A stretch of DNA of 64,000 nucleotides, taken from the NCBI GenBank assembly GCA_902363535.1, contig CABJAE010000002.1, forward strand, positions 62,001 through 126,000, given 5' to 3'. Position numbers and translations under genes: made by a program. The stretch comes from Peptoniphilaceae bacterium. Lineage in GTDB: Bacteria > Bacillota > Clostridia > Tissierellales > Peptoniphilaceae. Below, piece after piece: positions 51,506 through 59,588 of the stretch; the first letter of the stretch is position 1; each line of letters opens with the position of its first letter. The notes under the pieces were generated by a model. The model was not told the DNA's origin. It worked only from the letters and a program-made list of their open reading frames with translations, and did not search any database.

Positions 51506-51541
51506 ATAACAAAAAACCGCCGCCGGCGGAAGTGCGGCGGG
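51506..51541 (-). terminator. Terminator-like hairpin in the dinB leader
   Basis: On the minus strand CCGCCGC/GCGGCGG (7 perfect pairs, 10-base loop) is followed by TTTTTTG and lies about 20 bases before the dinB start. On the plus strand the same hairpin lies just before the HAD ribosome-binding site. Confidence 0.6.
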
Positions 51542-51554
51542 TAAAGGAGAATCC

Positions 51555-52202
51555 ATGAAACAAAAAATTGCCCTCTTCGATTTCGACCGCACGGTGATCT
51601 CGAAAGATTCCATTTTTATATTATACGACGTGACAGCGCGAAAAATCCCCGGCTTTCGGGCAAAACTTTACAAAGAGCTTGTCACGGGGAGCCTCCTTCG
51701 CTCCCCGAAGGCCGTGAAGAAAAATGTAAAGAACAGTTTTCTCTCCATGCTCAGCTACTACACGGATGATGAAATCAAGGCCTTCGTCTACGAGGACGTC
51801 ATGGCCTATGCCTTTAAAGAGGCCGTGGACGAAATCTACGCCCTGAAAGCGGCGGGCTACTACCTGCTTCTCGTCTCCGCCTCCGTGGAAGACTACCTGA
51901 AGTACGTGGCCGACGTGCTTCCCTTCGATCACATTATCGGCACGAAAACCGACGAGGATTTCGAAATGGTGGGGGACAACAACAAGCACGCAAAAAAGGT
52001 GGACAATATCCTCGCCCATCTCACGGAAAAGAACATGGAAATCGACTACGAAAACAGCGTGGCCTACAGCGATTCCCTGGCCGCCGATCGCCCCATGATG
52101 GAGCTGGTAAAGACCCGCTACCTCATCAACAACAAAACCGACGCCGAGGGCTATTTGCATCTGAACTGGAAGGAAAAAGCCCAAGGCCCCTTCCGCGCCT
52201 GA
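51555..52202 (+). CDS. HAD-IB family phosphatase (SerB-like)
   Basis: The 215-residue product carries motif I DFDRTVISKDS, motif II VSASVEDYL and motif III/IV YSDSLAADRPMM, preceded by the helical cap region (residues about 20-95). These are features of HAD-IB hydrolases such as phosphoserine phosphatase and its relatives. The motif I Asp pair D-x-D is intact. AAAGGAG precedes the ATG. It is monocistronic or followed by the DUF3783 gene 110 bases on. The substrate is unknown. Confidence 0.9.
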   Translation: MKQKIALFDFDRTVISKDSIFILYDVTARKIPGFRAKLYKELVTGSLLRSPKAVKKNVKNSFLSMLSYYTDDEIKAFVYEDVMAYAFKEAVDEIYALKAAGYYLLLVSASVEDYLKYVADVLPFDHIIGTKTDEDFEMVGDNNKHAKKVDNILAHLTEKNMEIDYENSVAYSDSLAADRPMMELVKTRYLINNKTDAEGYLHLNWKEKAQGPFRA

Positions 52203-52312
52203 TCCGATTAAATTTTTTCTTCACTGGGTATCTATTTTCTAAGGTATTTTACAAATTGATGAATGCACCTTTACGTGCGCGGAATAGATCACAGATTAGG
52301 AAGGAATGAAGT

Positions 52313-52843
52313 ATGAGTCAAATCATTTTTTACGGCGTCGAAGGGGAGGCGCGGCGGGCCCATTTACTGGAGGCCGCTGCGGCACAGGCCATCGACCTGC
52401 GGGAAGTCGAAAAAGAAGAAGTGGGCGAGCTTTTAGGCTATTTTGCGGGCCTTGAAGGCTACGAAAAGACCGGGGATAAGGCAGAAGCCCCGGATGAGGA
52501 GCTCGTGGTTTTCGTGGACCTGCACTCCCACGATCTACAGGAGATTCTCCTCGCCCTCAGGGAAATGGGCGAGATCTTCCCCCACAAGGCGGCCATGACC
52601 GAAACCAACAAAGACTGGTCCTTCGCCCGGCTCATTAACCACATTCGCCGGGAAAATGCCGTCATTCAGGCTTGGTCGCAAATGATGGCCGTGGCCAAGG
52701 AGGTCATCGAAGCCCAGGAATCCGAGCCCACTCAAGCGCGGGACGAGGCCCTCACCTTTGCCAAAAACCTTCGCCTAAAGGGCGAAGACATCGAAGAAAG
52801 CGACGTAAGAGAAGCCATTCGCCGCTTAAAAGAAAGTCTATAA
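52313..52843 (+). CDS. DUF3783-type protein
   Basis: A 176-residue soluble protein. Residues 1-115 show the DUF3783 layout: IIFYGVEGEARRAHLLEA at the N-terminus and VVFVDLHSHDLQEILLALREMGEIFPHKAAMTETNKDWSF. A charged helical C-terminal part (about 125-176) follows. AAGGAATGA precedes the ATG. The function is unknown. It ends at a bidirectional terminator shared with the convergent dlt-like operon. Confidence 0.78.
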   Translation: MSQIIFYGVEGEARRAHLLEAAAAQAIDLREVEKEEVGELLGYFAGLEGYEKTGDKAEAPDEELVVFVDLHSHDLQEILLALREMGEIFPHKAAMTETNKDWSFARLINHIRRENAVIQAWSQMMAVAKEVIEAQESEPTQARDEALTFAKNLRLKGEDIEESDVREAIRRLKESL

Positions 52844-52845
52844 AA

Positions 52846-52887
52846 GAAAAACGAGTCCCACGCAGCGATGCAGGGGCTCGTTTTTTA
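52846..52887. terminator. Bidirectional terminator at the end of the dlt-like operon
   Basis: Stem AAAACGAGTCCC / GGGGCTCGTTTT (one T-G pair) with a 13-base loop and T runs on both strands. Confidence 0.85.
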
Positions 52888-52896
52888 TGCTTCTTT

Positions 52897-54672
52897 TTAC
52901 GGATTGAGGGAGTGAAGATCCAAGCTGTCGGAAACATTCACCCGCTTTAATCGGCGCAGAGTCTCGGGCAGATACTTCACCGTGTAATTCTTCCCTTCCT
53001 CCGAGGTGACGCTCACCTTGTAGCCCGCCTCCGTAAGGAGCACTTCCGTCAAATCGTCGTGAATGCCCTGGGGATAGGCGAAGGCGTAGGGCGCGTGGTC
53101 GTTGAATTTCTCGTACACCGCCTTAAACCGTGCGTCGTCGGCCTTAAAAGCCGCCATAAAGTGTTCTTCATCTTCCCCTTTGAGCCTGCCCATGTTTTCC
53201 CTGAAGGTGCTGCCCTCCACCTTTTGTGTTTGGTGGAAGAAGTAGCTGTGGGAGCCGTACTCGAAGATATCGGCGCAAGCAAGGGCCTCTTCGGGAGAAA
53301 AGTGGCGCTTCATGGGTTTGTCCGTGCCGGGATAAGTGTCCATGCCCATGGTCTTTCCGATGGGAAAGATCGTGGCCACTTGATTGTATTTTTTAAGCAA
53401 TGGATAGGCCAGCTTTAAATTGGAATCGTAGCCGTCGTCGAAGGTAATGAGGGCGAATTTTTCCGGCAGATCCCCTTTTCCCTCGACGAAATTCATCAGG
53501 TCCTTAAAGTGGACGGTTTGAATCCCCTCGTCCTTGAGGTACTGCAAAAATTCCTCGAATCGCGCCGGAGAAATGGTGTAGAGGCCGTCGCCCTCATCCG
53601 CCAGGTGGTGGAAGGCGAAGATGTAGTAGCTGCGCTCCAAAACCTCGGGGGCCTGGGCTGCGGCTTTCTCCACGCGACCTTTCGCAATAAACTTCCCGTA
53701 ATTTCCCTCGCCCTTGTAAATTTTATCCAGCATCATGGCGCCCATGGCGTTTCTGAAGTGGGATGGATCGTAGAAAAACCGGGGATCCTTCTCCAGAGGC
53801 GTGTTCGTGAAATCCCAAAAATCCACAGTCTCGGCAAGCTTTTTGTAGTAGGCATCCACTTCTTCTTTGTCGTAGCGGGCATTTTGCCCGGCATACATAG
53901 GCGTCAATAGAAAGGTAATGGGAATGTGGTTTTCGTCGCACATGGCCTTGATCCTTCCGATGGCGGCGATGGCCTCGTCTTGCGAAGACAGGGGGATTTT
54001 TTCCGCGGGAATGTCGAAATGCTGATTCTTCATGTACTCTTCCGAAGATCCCATGTATTCCACGTCCCGCACCCGCTTGTCGTAGCTTCCGTCTTCGTGA
54101 AAGACGTCGAAATTTTTCGGAATGTAGCTGTCCTCTTTTTTTGCCGCGATTTTGTCCGCGCCGTAGCGGGGATTGGCGAAGAGGTAGTTTTTGTAAAAGG
54201 TGAATTTATTTTCCCCGCTCACATCCGGATGAAGGAGGTAATTTAAGTCCCGATTGTTTTCGTGGTACTTCGTGGCCGAGGGAATGGCCAGAGGCATAAT
54301 AATGGACTCCACGGGATAATTCTTCACCAAAAAGGCCACGGTCTTTTCCGTGTCGTAAAGGTCCGCGCCGTAGTGAAAGACATTGTAGTAGTCCTTTCCC
54401 GTGTAGGCCTTGAGCTTGTCCAAGGGAATGGAGCTGGCCCCGGATGCGCCGACGATGAAATTTTTATACTGTTTTTCTTTTTGGTGGGTCTTTAAGTAGG
54501 TGATCTTCGCCGTGCGGGGATTTTGCGTGTAATCGTAGCCGTACCAACGAAACAGAGGGTCGCCGAAGACATTAAAGGGATCGGTAAGCCCATTGAAGGC
54601 GGCGATGGCAATAAAAATCCCCAGGGCGATGAGTAAAAACAGCCGATTAAATTGTTTCGTCTTCTTTTCCAT
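52897..54672 (-). CDS. Fusion of DltD-like SGNH domain and PgaB/IcaB-like polysaccharide deacetylase
   Basis: A 591-residue membrane-anchored extracellular protein with one helix at residues about 11-27. Residues about 35-320 form a DltD-like domain with nucleophile Ser77 in VGASGASS and the C-terminal pair Asp302/His305 in DPSHFRN. Residues about 345-591 form a NodB domain: HHLADEGDGLYTISPARFEEFLQYL, TFDDG (Asp412, Asp413) and YGSHSYFFH (His475, His480), then FAYPQG. The two His are five residues apart as in PgaB (H184/H189), rather than four as in most NodB enzymes. Both active sites look intact. It ends the dlt-like operon, eight bases after the MBOAT gene. Confidence 0.88.
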   Translation of the reverse strand: MEKKTKQFNRLFLLIALGIFIAIAAFNGLTDPFNVFGDPLFRWYGYDYTQNPRTAKITYLKTHQKEKQYKNFIVGASGASSIPLDKLKAYTGKDYYNVFHYGADLYDTEKTVAFLVKNYPVESIIMPLAIPSATKYHENNRDLNYLLHPDVSGENKFTFYKNYLFANPRYGADKIAAKKEDSYIPKNFDVFHEDGSYDKRVRDVEYMGSSEEYMKNQHFDIPAEKIPLSSQDEAIAAIGRIKAMCDENHIPITFLLTPMYAGQNARYDKEEVDAYYKKLAETVDFWDFTNTPLEKDPRFFYDPSHFRNAMGAMMLDKIYKGEGNYGKFIAKGRVEKAAAQAPEVLERSYYIFAFHHLADEGDGLYTISPARFEEFLQYLKDEGIQTVHFKDLMNFVEGKGDLPEKFALITFDDGYDSNLKLAYPLLKKYNQVATIFPIGKTMGMDTYPGTDKPMKRHFSPEEALACADIFEYGSHSYFFHQTQKVEGSTFRENMGRLKGEDEEHFMAAFKADDARFKAVYEKFNDHAPYAFAYPQGIHDDLTEVLLTEAGYKVSVTSEEGKNYTVKYLPETLRRLKRVNVSDSLDLHSLNP

Positions 54673-54679
54673 AGTTCAC

Positions 54680-56110
54680 CTAGTAGTTTCTGTAAATAAA
54701 TTCCACGGACCGGTAGCCTTGGGCGTAGACGCCGAAGTAGAGAATCACCGCCATGGCGCCGAAGATAAGGGCCGCCTTTACCGGCATCTTGGCGGAAAGG
54801 ATCCGCTCCGTCACATCCACGCCGCGCTCTTGAATCGACGAGATCACGGCCACGACGAGAAAGGCCAAGCCGATGACGGCAAAATCCTTCGGCTCCACGC
54901 CGAAGTCCCCGTGGCGGAAGCTGAAGTCCCGAAGGGTTTTTTTCAGCATGAAAATCGCCTGGGAAAAACTTCCGGAGCGGGTAAAGTAGCGGCCGATAAA
55001 GACCAAAAAGGAGGTGCGGATCACCTGAAAGGCCCGGTAGGGCGCCTTTTGATCGTCGATGGAGAGGGCTTTTTTCACCGCGTTAAATCGCCGCTCGAAG
55101 AGAAGGGACAGAGAGATCAAAGTCCCGTTGTAGAGGCCGAAGGCGATGAAATTAAAGCCGCCGCCGTGCCAAATGCCGATGAGCAAGTAGACGATGTAGG
55201 TGGAGATGGTTAAGGTAAGCACCTTGCCGCCGTGGCGTCCCAAAATCCGGCGGGATTTTTTGTTAATGGTACCGAAGGTCTTCGTCAGGGACAGGGGAAA
55301 GAACACGTAGTCCCGCATCCACGCCCCGAGGGTAATGTGCCAACGGCGCCAAAAGTCCGTAAGGGACGTGGCGAAAAAGGGCCGCTTAAAGTTTTCCGAA
55401 AGCTCCACGCCGAAGAGATAGGCCACGCCTCTTGCGATGTCGATGCCGCCGCTGAAGTCGCAGTAAATCTGAATGGAATAGAAAATAATGGCGATAAACA
55501 CGAAGCCGCCGCCGAAATCGTCGGGATGATCGAAAATCCCCGACACCACGAGGGCGGCGCGATTGGCGATGAGGAGCTTTTTAAAATAGCCGTAGAGCAT
55601 GAGAAGAAGGCCCCGGCTAAAGGAGAGGCTATCCGCTTCCGCCCGGTAAAGGTCCTCGGAAATGGCGTCGTAACGGGAGATGGGCCCCTGCACGATTTGC
55701 GGAAAAAAGGACAGATACAGGGCGTATTTTAAGAGATTGTCCGCCGGCGGGTATTTCTTCCGGTACAGGTCGATAATGTAGGATGTGGCCTGAAAGGTGT
55801 AGAAAGAAATCCCCAGGGGAATGGCGATCTTAAAGGCGGAAAGATCCGTAAATTTCACCAAGGACAAAAGGCCGAAATTCACGGCCAGGGTGGCGAATAA
55901 AAGAGCCTTGTTCTTGGTTTTGTAGAGGATTTTTCCCGCGAAGTAGGTGGTGAAAATGGCCGTAAACAGATAAAAAAACGCCCTGATGTCGTAGAGCGCG
56001 TAGTACAGAAGGGAAGCGGCCAGTAAGACTTGCCACTTGCAACCGACGACGCGATAGATGACGACGAAGAGGGCGACAAATAAGAGAAAGGAAAGTTCGG
56101 TAAAGGCCAT
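54680..56110 (-). CDS. MBOAT-family acyltransferase (DltB-like)
   Basis: A 476-residue protein with about eleven membrane helices. MBOAT signatures are LGISFYTFQATSYIIDLYR, FFPQIVQGPISRYD, FFATSLTDFWRRWHITLGAWMRDYVFFPL (His258) and LLIGIWHGGGFNFIAFG (His315), so both conserved His are present. In the Dlt pathway this protein moves an acyl group from the carrier protein across the membrane. Its ATG shares one base with the carrier protein stop (TAATG), a strong sign of shared function. Confidence 0.92.
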   Translation of the reverse strand: MAFTELSFLLFVALFVVIYRVVGCKWQVLLAASLLYYALYDIRAFFYLFTAIFTTYFAGKILYKTKNKALLFATLAVNFGLLSLVKFTDLSAFKIAIPLGISFYTFQATSYIIDLYRKKYPPADNLLKYALYLSFFPQIVQGPISRYDAISEDLYRAEADSLSFSRGLLLMLYGYFKKLLIANRAALVVSGIFDHPDDFGGGFVFIAIIFYSIQIYCDFSGGIDIARGVAYLFGVELSENFKRPFFATSLTDFWRRWHITLGAWMRDYVFFPLSLTKTFGTINKKSRRILGRHGGKVLTLTISTYIVYLLIGIWHGGGFNFIAFGLYNGTLISLSLLFERRFNAVKKALSIDDQKAPYRAFQVIRTSFLVFIGRYFTRSGSFSQAIFMLKKTLRDFSFRHGDFGVEPKDFAVIGLAFLVVAVISSIQERGVDVTERILSAKMPVKAALIFGAMAVILYFGVYAQGYRSVEFIYRNY

Positions 56111-56328
56111 TATAATTTGTCGATAAACTCGGCGATGGTATTGACAGACTCAAAATTTTCCGGCAAGAGTTCCGACACGTCGATGGTAATGTCGAAGGCA
56201 TCTTGCAGCTCCAACACCAGGCTCACCATGTCGAAGGAATCCAAAATACCTTCTTCGATTAAATCTGTATCTTCTTTCACCACTTCGCCGGTGATGCTTT
56301 CGATGATTTCAATGATTGATTCTTTCAT
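56110..56328 (-). CDS. Acyl/aminoacyl carrier protein (DltC-like)
   Basis: A 72-residue four-helix carrier protein. The phosphopantetheine site is Ser31 in EEGILDSFDMVSLV; DSF in place of DSL resembles DltC. Length and acidity fit. AAGGAGGAG precedes the ATG. It is placed between the GNAT and MBOAT genes and overlaps the latter by one base. It would carry the group activated by the adenylation enzyme. Confidence 0.92.
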   Translation of the reverse strand: MKESIIEIIESITGEVVKEDTDLIEEGILDSFDMVSLVLELQDAFDITIDVSELLPENFESVNTIAEFIDKL

Positions 56329-56371
56329 AGCTCCTCCTTCGATTCTTTCCCATTATACAATTAGCCGCCGG

Positions 56372-57103
56372 TTATTTCAATTCCGGTGCGTAGACCATGA
56401 CCGCCGAATGAAAGCCGTCTTTTCGAAAGCCCGCCTTCTCGTACAAAGCCGCGGCTCCGCCCTCGGCGTCGGTCCACACGGTGGCCCGCTTTTTTTCGAT
56501 GCAGGCGGCCACGTAGTGCTTCACCAGCTCCAGGGCCAGGCCCCTGCCGCGGCGAGAAGGCTCCACATACAAATGCTCGATGGTCTGTTCCGTCGGGCTT
56601 ATGGAATACTGCAAAAAGCCCGCTCCGGGAATGCCGATCACGCGTCCTTCTCTTATGTCCCTCTCGATTTCATCCGTGGATTGATGATTCCCCGAAACGG
56701 GATCGAAGGCGGCGATGCCCCGGGCCACAAAGTCCCCGTCGTCCAAAGTCACGACGCGAGGGGAAATTTCCCCCAATCCTTCCTTCAGACGAAGGCGCAG
56801 GCGCATTTTATAAAGGCGAAAGCCCACGGCCTCGGCGGCTGATATGTCCGGCCGGCGACCGACGATTTCTGTGACCAACGCCTCGTTCAAATCCAAGGGC
56901 TTCTGCTCCTTTAAGTAATAGGTCACGTGCCATCGGTCGTTTTTCTTCGTGCCGATGTAGAGATCCCCGTCGTCAAAATAGCGCAGATCCTCGAGCTCCT
57001 CTACATAGCGGCGGCGGTTCATGTAGTCGTTGTTCACGCTCCCCTTGTAAGCAGCCAGGCGCGTGTCCAAGTCCCTTTCGTCTTTAAAGGGCACCATGTT
57101 CAT
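56372..57103 (-). CDS. GNAT-family acetyltransferase embedded in the dlt-like operon
   Basis: A 243-residue protein. The C-terminal part (about 150-243) is a GNAT domain with IEHLYVEPSRRGRGLALELVKHYV (acetyl-CoA loop R-R-G-R-G-L) and AALYEKAGFRKDGF. The N-terminal 145 residues are less clear (a second, degenerate GNAT-like half is possible). GGAGG lies six bases before the ATG, inside the end of the adenylation gene, with a 20-base overlap. Canonical dlt operons lack such a gene. It might modify the substrate, a carrier or the product; this is open. Confidence 0.85.
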   Translation of the reverse strand: MNMVPFKDERDLDTRLAAYKGSVNNDYMNRRRYVEELEDLRYFDDGDLYIGTKKNDRWHVTYYLKEQKPLDLNEALVTEIVGRRPDISAAEAVGFRLYKMRLRLRLKEGLGEISPRVVTLDDGDFVARGIAAFDPVSGNHQSTDEIERDIREGRVIGIPGAGFLQYSISPTEQTIEHLYVEPSRRGRGLALELVKHYVAACIEKKRATVWTDAEGGAAALYEKAGFRKDGFHSAVMVYAPELK

Positions 57104-58562
57104 AAGCGTCCTCCAATGCCTTTCGGTCGATTTTTCCGTTTCGCGTCGTCGGCAGCGACGCCACGTGGATAAAGCGGTCCGGAATCATGTAGGCGGGCAA
57201 ATGGGCCTTAAGCCCCTTGCGAAAATCCATGCGGGAGAACTCTTCCCCGGTGTAGACGGCGACGATTTTCTCCTTTTCGCGGTCGTAGAAACACATGCCG
57301 TCTTTGATGCCGAAGGCAAAAAGGGCCCGCTCCACTTCCCCCAATTCGATGCGGTAGCCGTGGCGCTTGATCTGATCGTCTTCTCGGGCGAGAAATTCGA
57401 TTTCGCCCCGCCCATTTCTTCGCACAATGTCGCCCGTGCGATAGACGATCTCCGGGTAGCGGCTGTTCAATGGATTTTGCACGAAGGCGGCCTTCGTCTT
57501 TTCCGGGTCCTTGTAGTAGCCATAGGCCACGCCCGTGCCCCGCACCACCAGCTCGCCCTTATCCGCCGGCACATCGCCGTCTAAAATCATTAAATCCATA
57601 TTTTCGCAGGCCCTGCCGATGGGAATCACTTCCCCGGGACCGAAATCCCGATTCACCTTGTAATAGGCGCAGTCCACGGTGGTTTCCGTGGGCCCGTAGA
57701 GATTAAAGTAATCCGCCGAGACGGCGTCGCGCCAGATCTTTAATTTCTCCGCGGAAAACGCCTCCCCGGCAAAGGCCACCACCTTTAAATGCTCCGGCAC
57801 CGCGGCGTCGAAGACCTTGGAATTGGCCAAGAGATTCATGGCGGAAACGGACCAGAGAATGGCGGAAATTTTGTGTTCGTTTAAATACTCCACGGCCTTT
57901 ACGGGAAAGAGAAAGAGCTTTTTGTCCATTAAATGCACCGTGGCCCCTTCCCCCATCATAAGGGCCAGCTCCTTTACCGACGCGTCGAAGTACAGGGGCG
58001 TTTGATTGGCGATGTTAAAACTTGCATCGATGCCCAAAGCTTCGGGGATCCAGTCCATAAAATCCACCACCATTTTTTGGGCTACCACCACCCCCTTCGG
58101 CGCCCCGGTGGAGCCGGAAGTAAAGAGGACGTAGCAGGGATCGGCGTCGATGATTCCTTCCCTGAGGCGATTGACATCCACCGCCCCCGTCGCCTTCGCC
58201 TTCGATGAAATCGCCGTAAGATTTAAGGATTCAAAGCAATTTTTTTCGTGAAAAATCCCCGCCTCGGCCTCGAGCTTTTCGGCGATTTGCTCCATGCGCC
58301 CCGCCGCTTCCTCGTCGCTTACGGGCACGTAAAAATTCCCCGAATAGAGCACGGCCAAATAAGCCACCACCGTTTCGATGTGCCGATTCACGGCGACGAG
58401 AATGGGCTTGCTTGCAGCGCCGGTTGTTTCGTAAAGGGCCGCCGCCAAATCTAGGGCCTCTTTTCTCAGTTCGGAAAAGGTAATGGACCGCACGCCGTCC
58501 ACCAGGGCGATTTTATCTCCGTGTTTTTCCACGGTCTGTTCAAATTTATCGATAACTAACAT
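57084..58562 (-). CDS. DltA-like amino acid adenylation enzyme
   Basis: Start at the ATG at 58562 (MLVIDKFEQTVEKHG), with GAGGTG upstream. The 492-residue product matches DltA in length and has adenylation cores LFTSGSTGAPKGV (A3), YFDASVKEL (A4; the Asp that holds an alpha-amino group), NLYGPTETT (A5), YRTGD (A7), REDDQIKRHGYRIELGEVE (A8) and NGKIDRKAL (A10 Lys). The A4 Asp argues for an amino acid substrate such as D-alanine. It is the first gene of the operon and follows an extended -10 promoter (TGGTAGAAT). Confidence 0.9.
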   Translation of the reverse strand: MLVIDKFEQTVEKHGDKIALVDGVRSITFSELRKEALDLAAALYETTGAASKPILVAVNRHIETVVAYLAVLYSGNFYVPVSDEEAAGRMEQIAEKLEAEAGIFHEKNCFESLNLTAISSKAKATGAVDVNRLREGIIDADPCYVLFTSGSTGAPKGVVVAQKMVVDFMDWIPEALGIDASFNIANQTPLYFDASVKELALMMGEGATVHLMDKKLFLFPVKAVEYLNEHKISAILWSVSAMNLLANSKVFDAAVPEHLKVVAFAGEAFSAEKLKIWRDAVSADYFNLYGPTETTVDCAYYKVNRDFGPGEVIPIGRACENMDLMILDGDVPADKGELVVRGTGVAYGYYKDPEKTKAAFVQNPLNSRYPEIVYRTGDIVRRNGRGEIEFLAREDDQIKRHGYRIELGEVERALFAFGIKDGMCFYDREKEKIVAVYTGEEFSRMDFRKGLKAHLPAYMIPDRFIHVASLPTTRNGKIDRKALEDAYEHGAL

Positions 58563-58577
58563 AAACACCTCGGCTAA

Positions 58578-58586
58578 ATTCTACCA
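58578..58586 (-). promoter_or_regulatory. Promoter of dlt-like operon
   Basis: Extended -10 TGGTAGAAT on the minus strand (TAGAAT 58578-58583), a short distance before the adenylation gene and after the terminator of the upstream unit. Confidence 0.45.
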
Positions 58587-58625
58587 CGTATCAAAACCCC
58601 TGACCACAATCCTCCTTTTTCCGAC

Positions 58626-58658
58626 GAAAAAATCGAGCAGGCAAAAGCTTGCTCGATC
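58626..58658 (-). terminator. Terminator upstream of the dlt-like operon
   Basis: Stem ATCGAGCA/TGCTCGAT with inner GC pairs, then a TTTTTT run on the minus strand. It ends the small membrane protein unit. Confidence 0.8.
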
Positions 58659-58671
58659 ATGGCCTTTATGT

Positions 58672-58956
58672 TCAATCCGATTTATCGCCGTTCGAAAAAA
58701 TTCCGTCGCCTGTTTCTTCTCCATCTCCGACTTTATCCTTGTTTTCCGCTTTTTCTACCTTCTCTTCACGCACCACATCAAAAGCGTCCAGTGCGTGAGG
58801 TAATAAAATTAACATGATAACGGCGATGACGATGCGTATGTAAAGATCGACAAAATTAATGGAATCTTCCCATACTAAAATGCGATTATTTCTGGCTATC
58901 AGAGCGAGAAAAACCATGCTAATGACGTAACCGTACTTTTTGTACCCTTTCTTCAT
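58672..58956 (-). CDS. Small two-helix membrane protein (paralogue A)
   Basis: Start at the ATG at 58956 (MKKGYKKYGYVISMVF), behind AGGAG; the in-frame ATG at 59001 has none. The 94-residue product has two membrane helices (about 9-24 and 38-53), a conserved LPHALDAFD-type motif and a charged C-terminal tail rich in Glu, Lys, Asp and Gly. It is paralogous to the next gene upstream. The function is unknown. Confidence 0.72.
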   Translation of the reverse strand: MKKGYKKYGYVISMVFLALIARNNRILVWEDSINFVDLYIRIVIAVIMLILLPHALDAFDVVREEKVEKAENKDKVGDGEETGDGIFSNGDKSD

Positions 58957-59013
58957 GTGATTTTCTCCTATCTTTTTCGAGGTATTATTTCGATAAAGCA
59001 TACTCTCCGGTTA

Positions 59014-59262
59014 CTACTGTTTTTGCACCTCGTCTTCTTTTTCGTCTTTTCCCTCGTTTTTTTCCGCCGCCCTATTATAATCCACGGTCTCCAGCGCGCG
59101 GGGAAGCATGAGCAAAATCACCAGAATAAAAAGAAGACGCAACTCATACTCTCGAGTATCGATAACAACGTCATTCGGAAGGCCGATCCACGGATTCCAC
59201 GCCAACAAGCCTAAGAAAAACAGGCTGATGGCATAACCGATCTGCTTAAAATCTTTTCTCAT
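59014..59262 (-). CDS. Small two-helix membrane protein (paralogue B)
   Basis: An 82-residue protein with the same plan as its neighbour: a basic N-terminus (RKDFKQIGYAISLFFLGLLAW), a second helix (LLFILVILLMLPRALETVD) and an acidic/basic tail. GAGGTGATTTT precedes the ATG. The shared LP(H/R)AL(D/E)-motif after the second helix shows common ancestry with paralogue A. No known family is recognised. Confidence 0.72.
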   Translation of the reverse strand: MRKDFKQIGYAISLFFLGLLAWNPWIGLPNDVVIDTREYELRLLFILVILLMLPRALETVDYNRAAEKNEGKDEKEDEVQKQ

Positions 59263-59302
59263 AAAATCACCTCATTGATTAAATTTTCTATTGTCTTCCA
59301 GG

Positions 59303-59515
59303 TTACGCCCCTACACCCCGCTCCATGACAAAGCGGAGAATGGTAACGATCAATAGCAGAAGTGCCAAGACGCGGGAGATTTTTCGATCGTGTTTTGCCA
59401 GCCACGGGTACTTTGCTAATCGCGCCTTCTCATCGGATAAGTAAAGCGGCAAGGTGGCGAAGGCATAGAGTGCAACCAACACCGTCATCATCAGTTGGAT
59501 TCGAACAATGGTCAT
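59303..59515 (-). CDS. Small two-helix membrane protein
   Basis: A 70-residue protein with two hydrophobic helices (about 7-27 and 47-64) separated by a charged loop (SDEKARLAKYPWLAKHDRKI). AAAGGAG precedes the ATG. It lies between the anti-sigma-like gene and the paralogue pair, all in one direction. The function is unknown. Confidence 0.68.
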   Translation of the reverse strand: MTIVRIQLMMTVLVALYAFATLPLYLSDEKARLAKYPWLAKHDRKISRVLALLLLIVTILRFVMERGVGA

Positions 59516-59588
59516 AAGGGCTCCTTTCTTTTCGTCTCACTACTATAACGTTTCACAAAGGAAAAACTGTACAGTCTTTTTGAAATTT

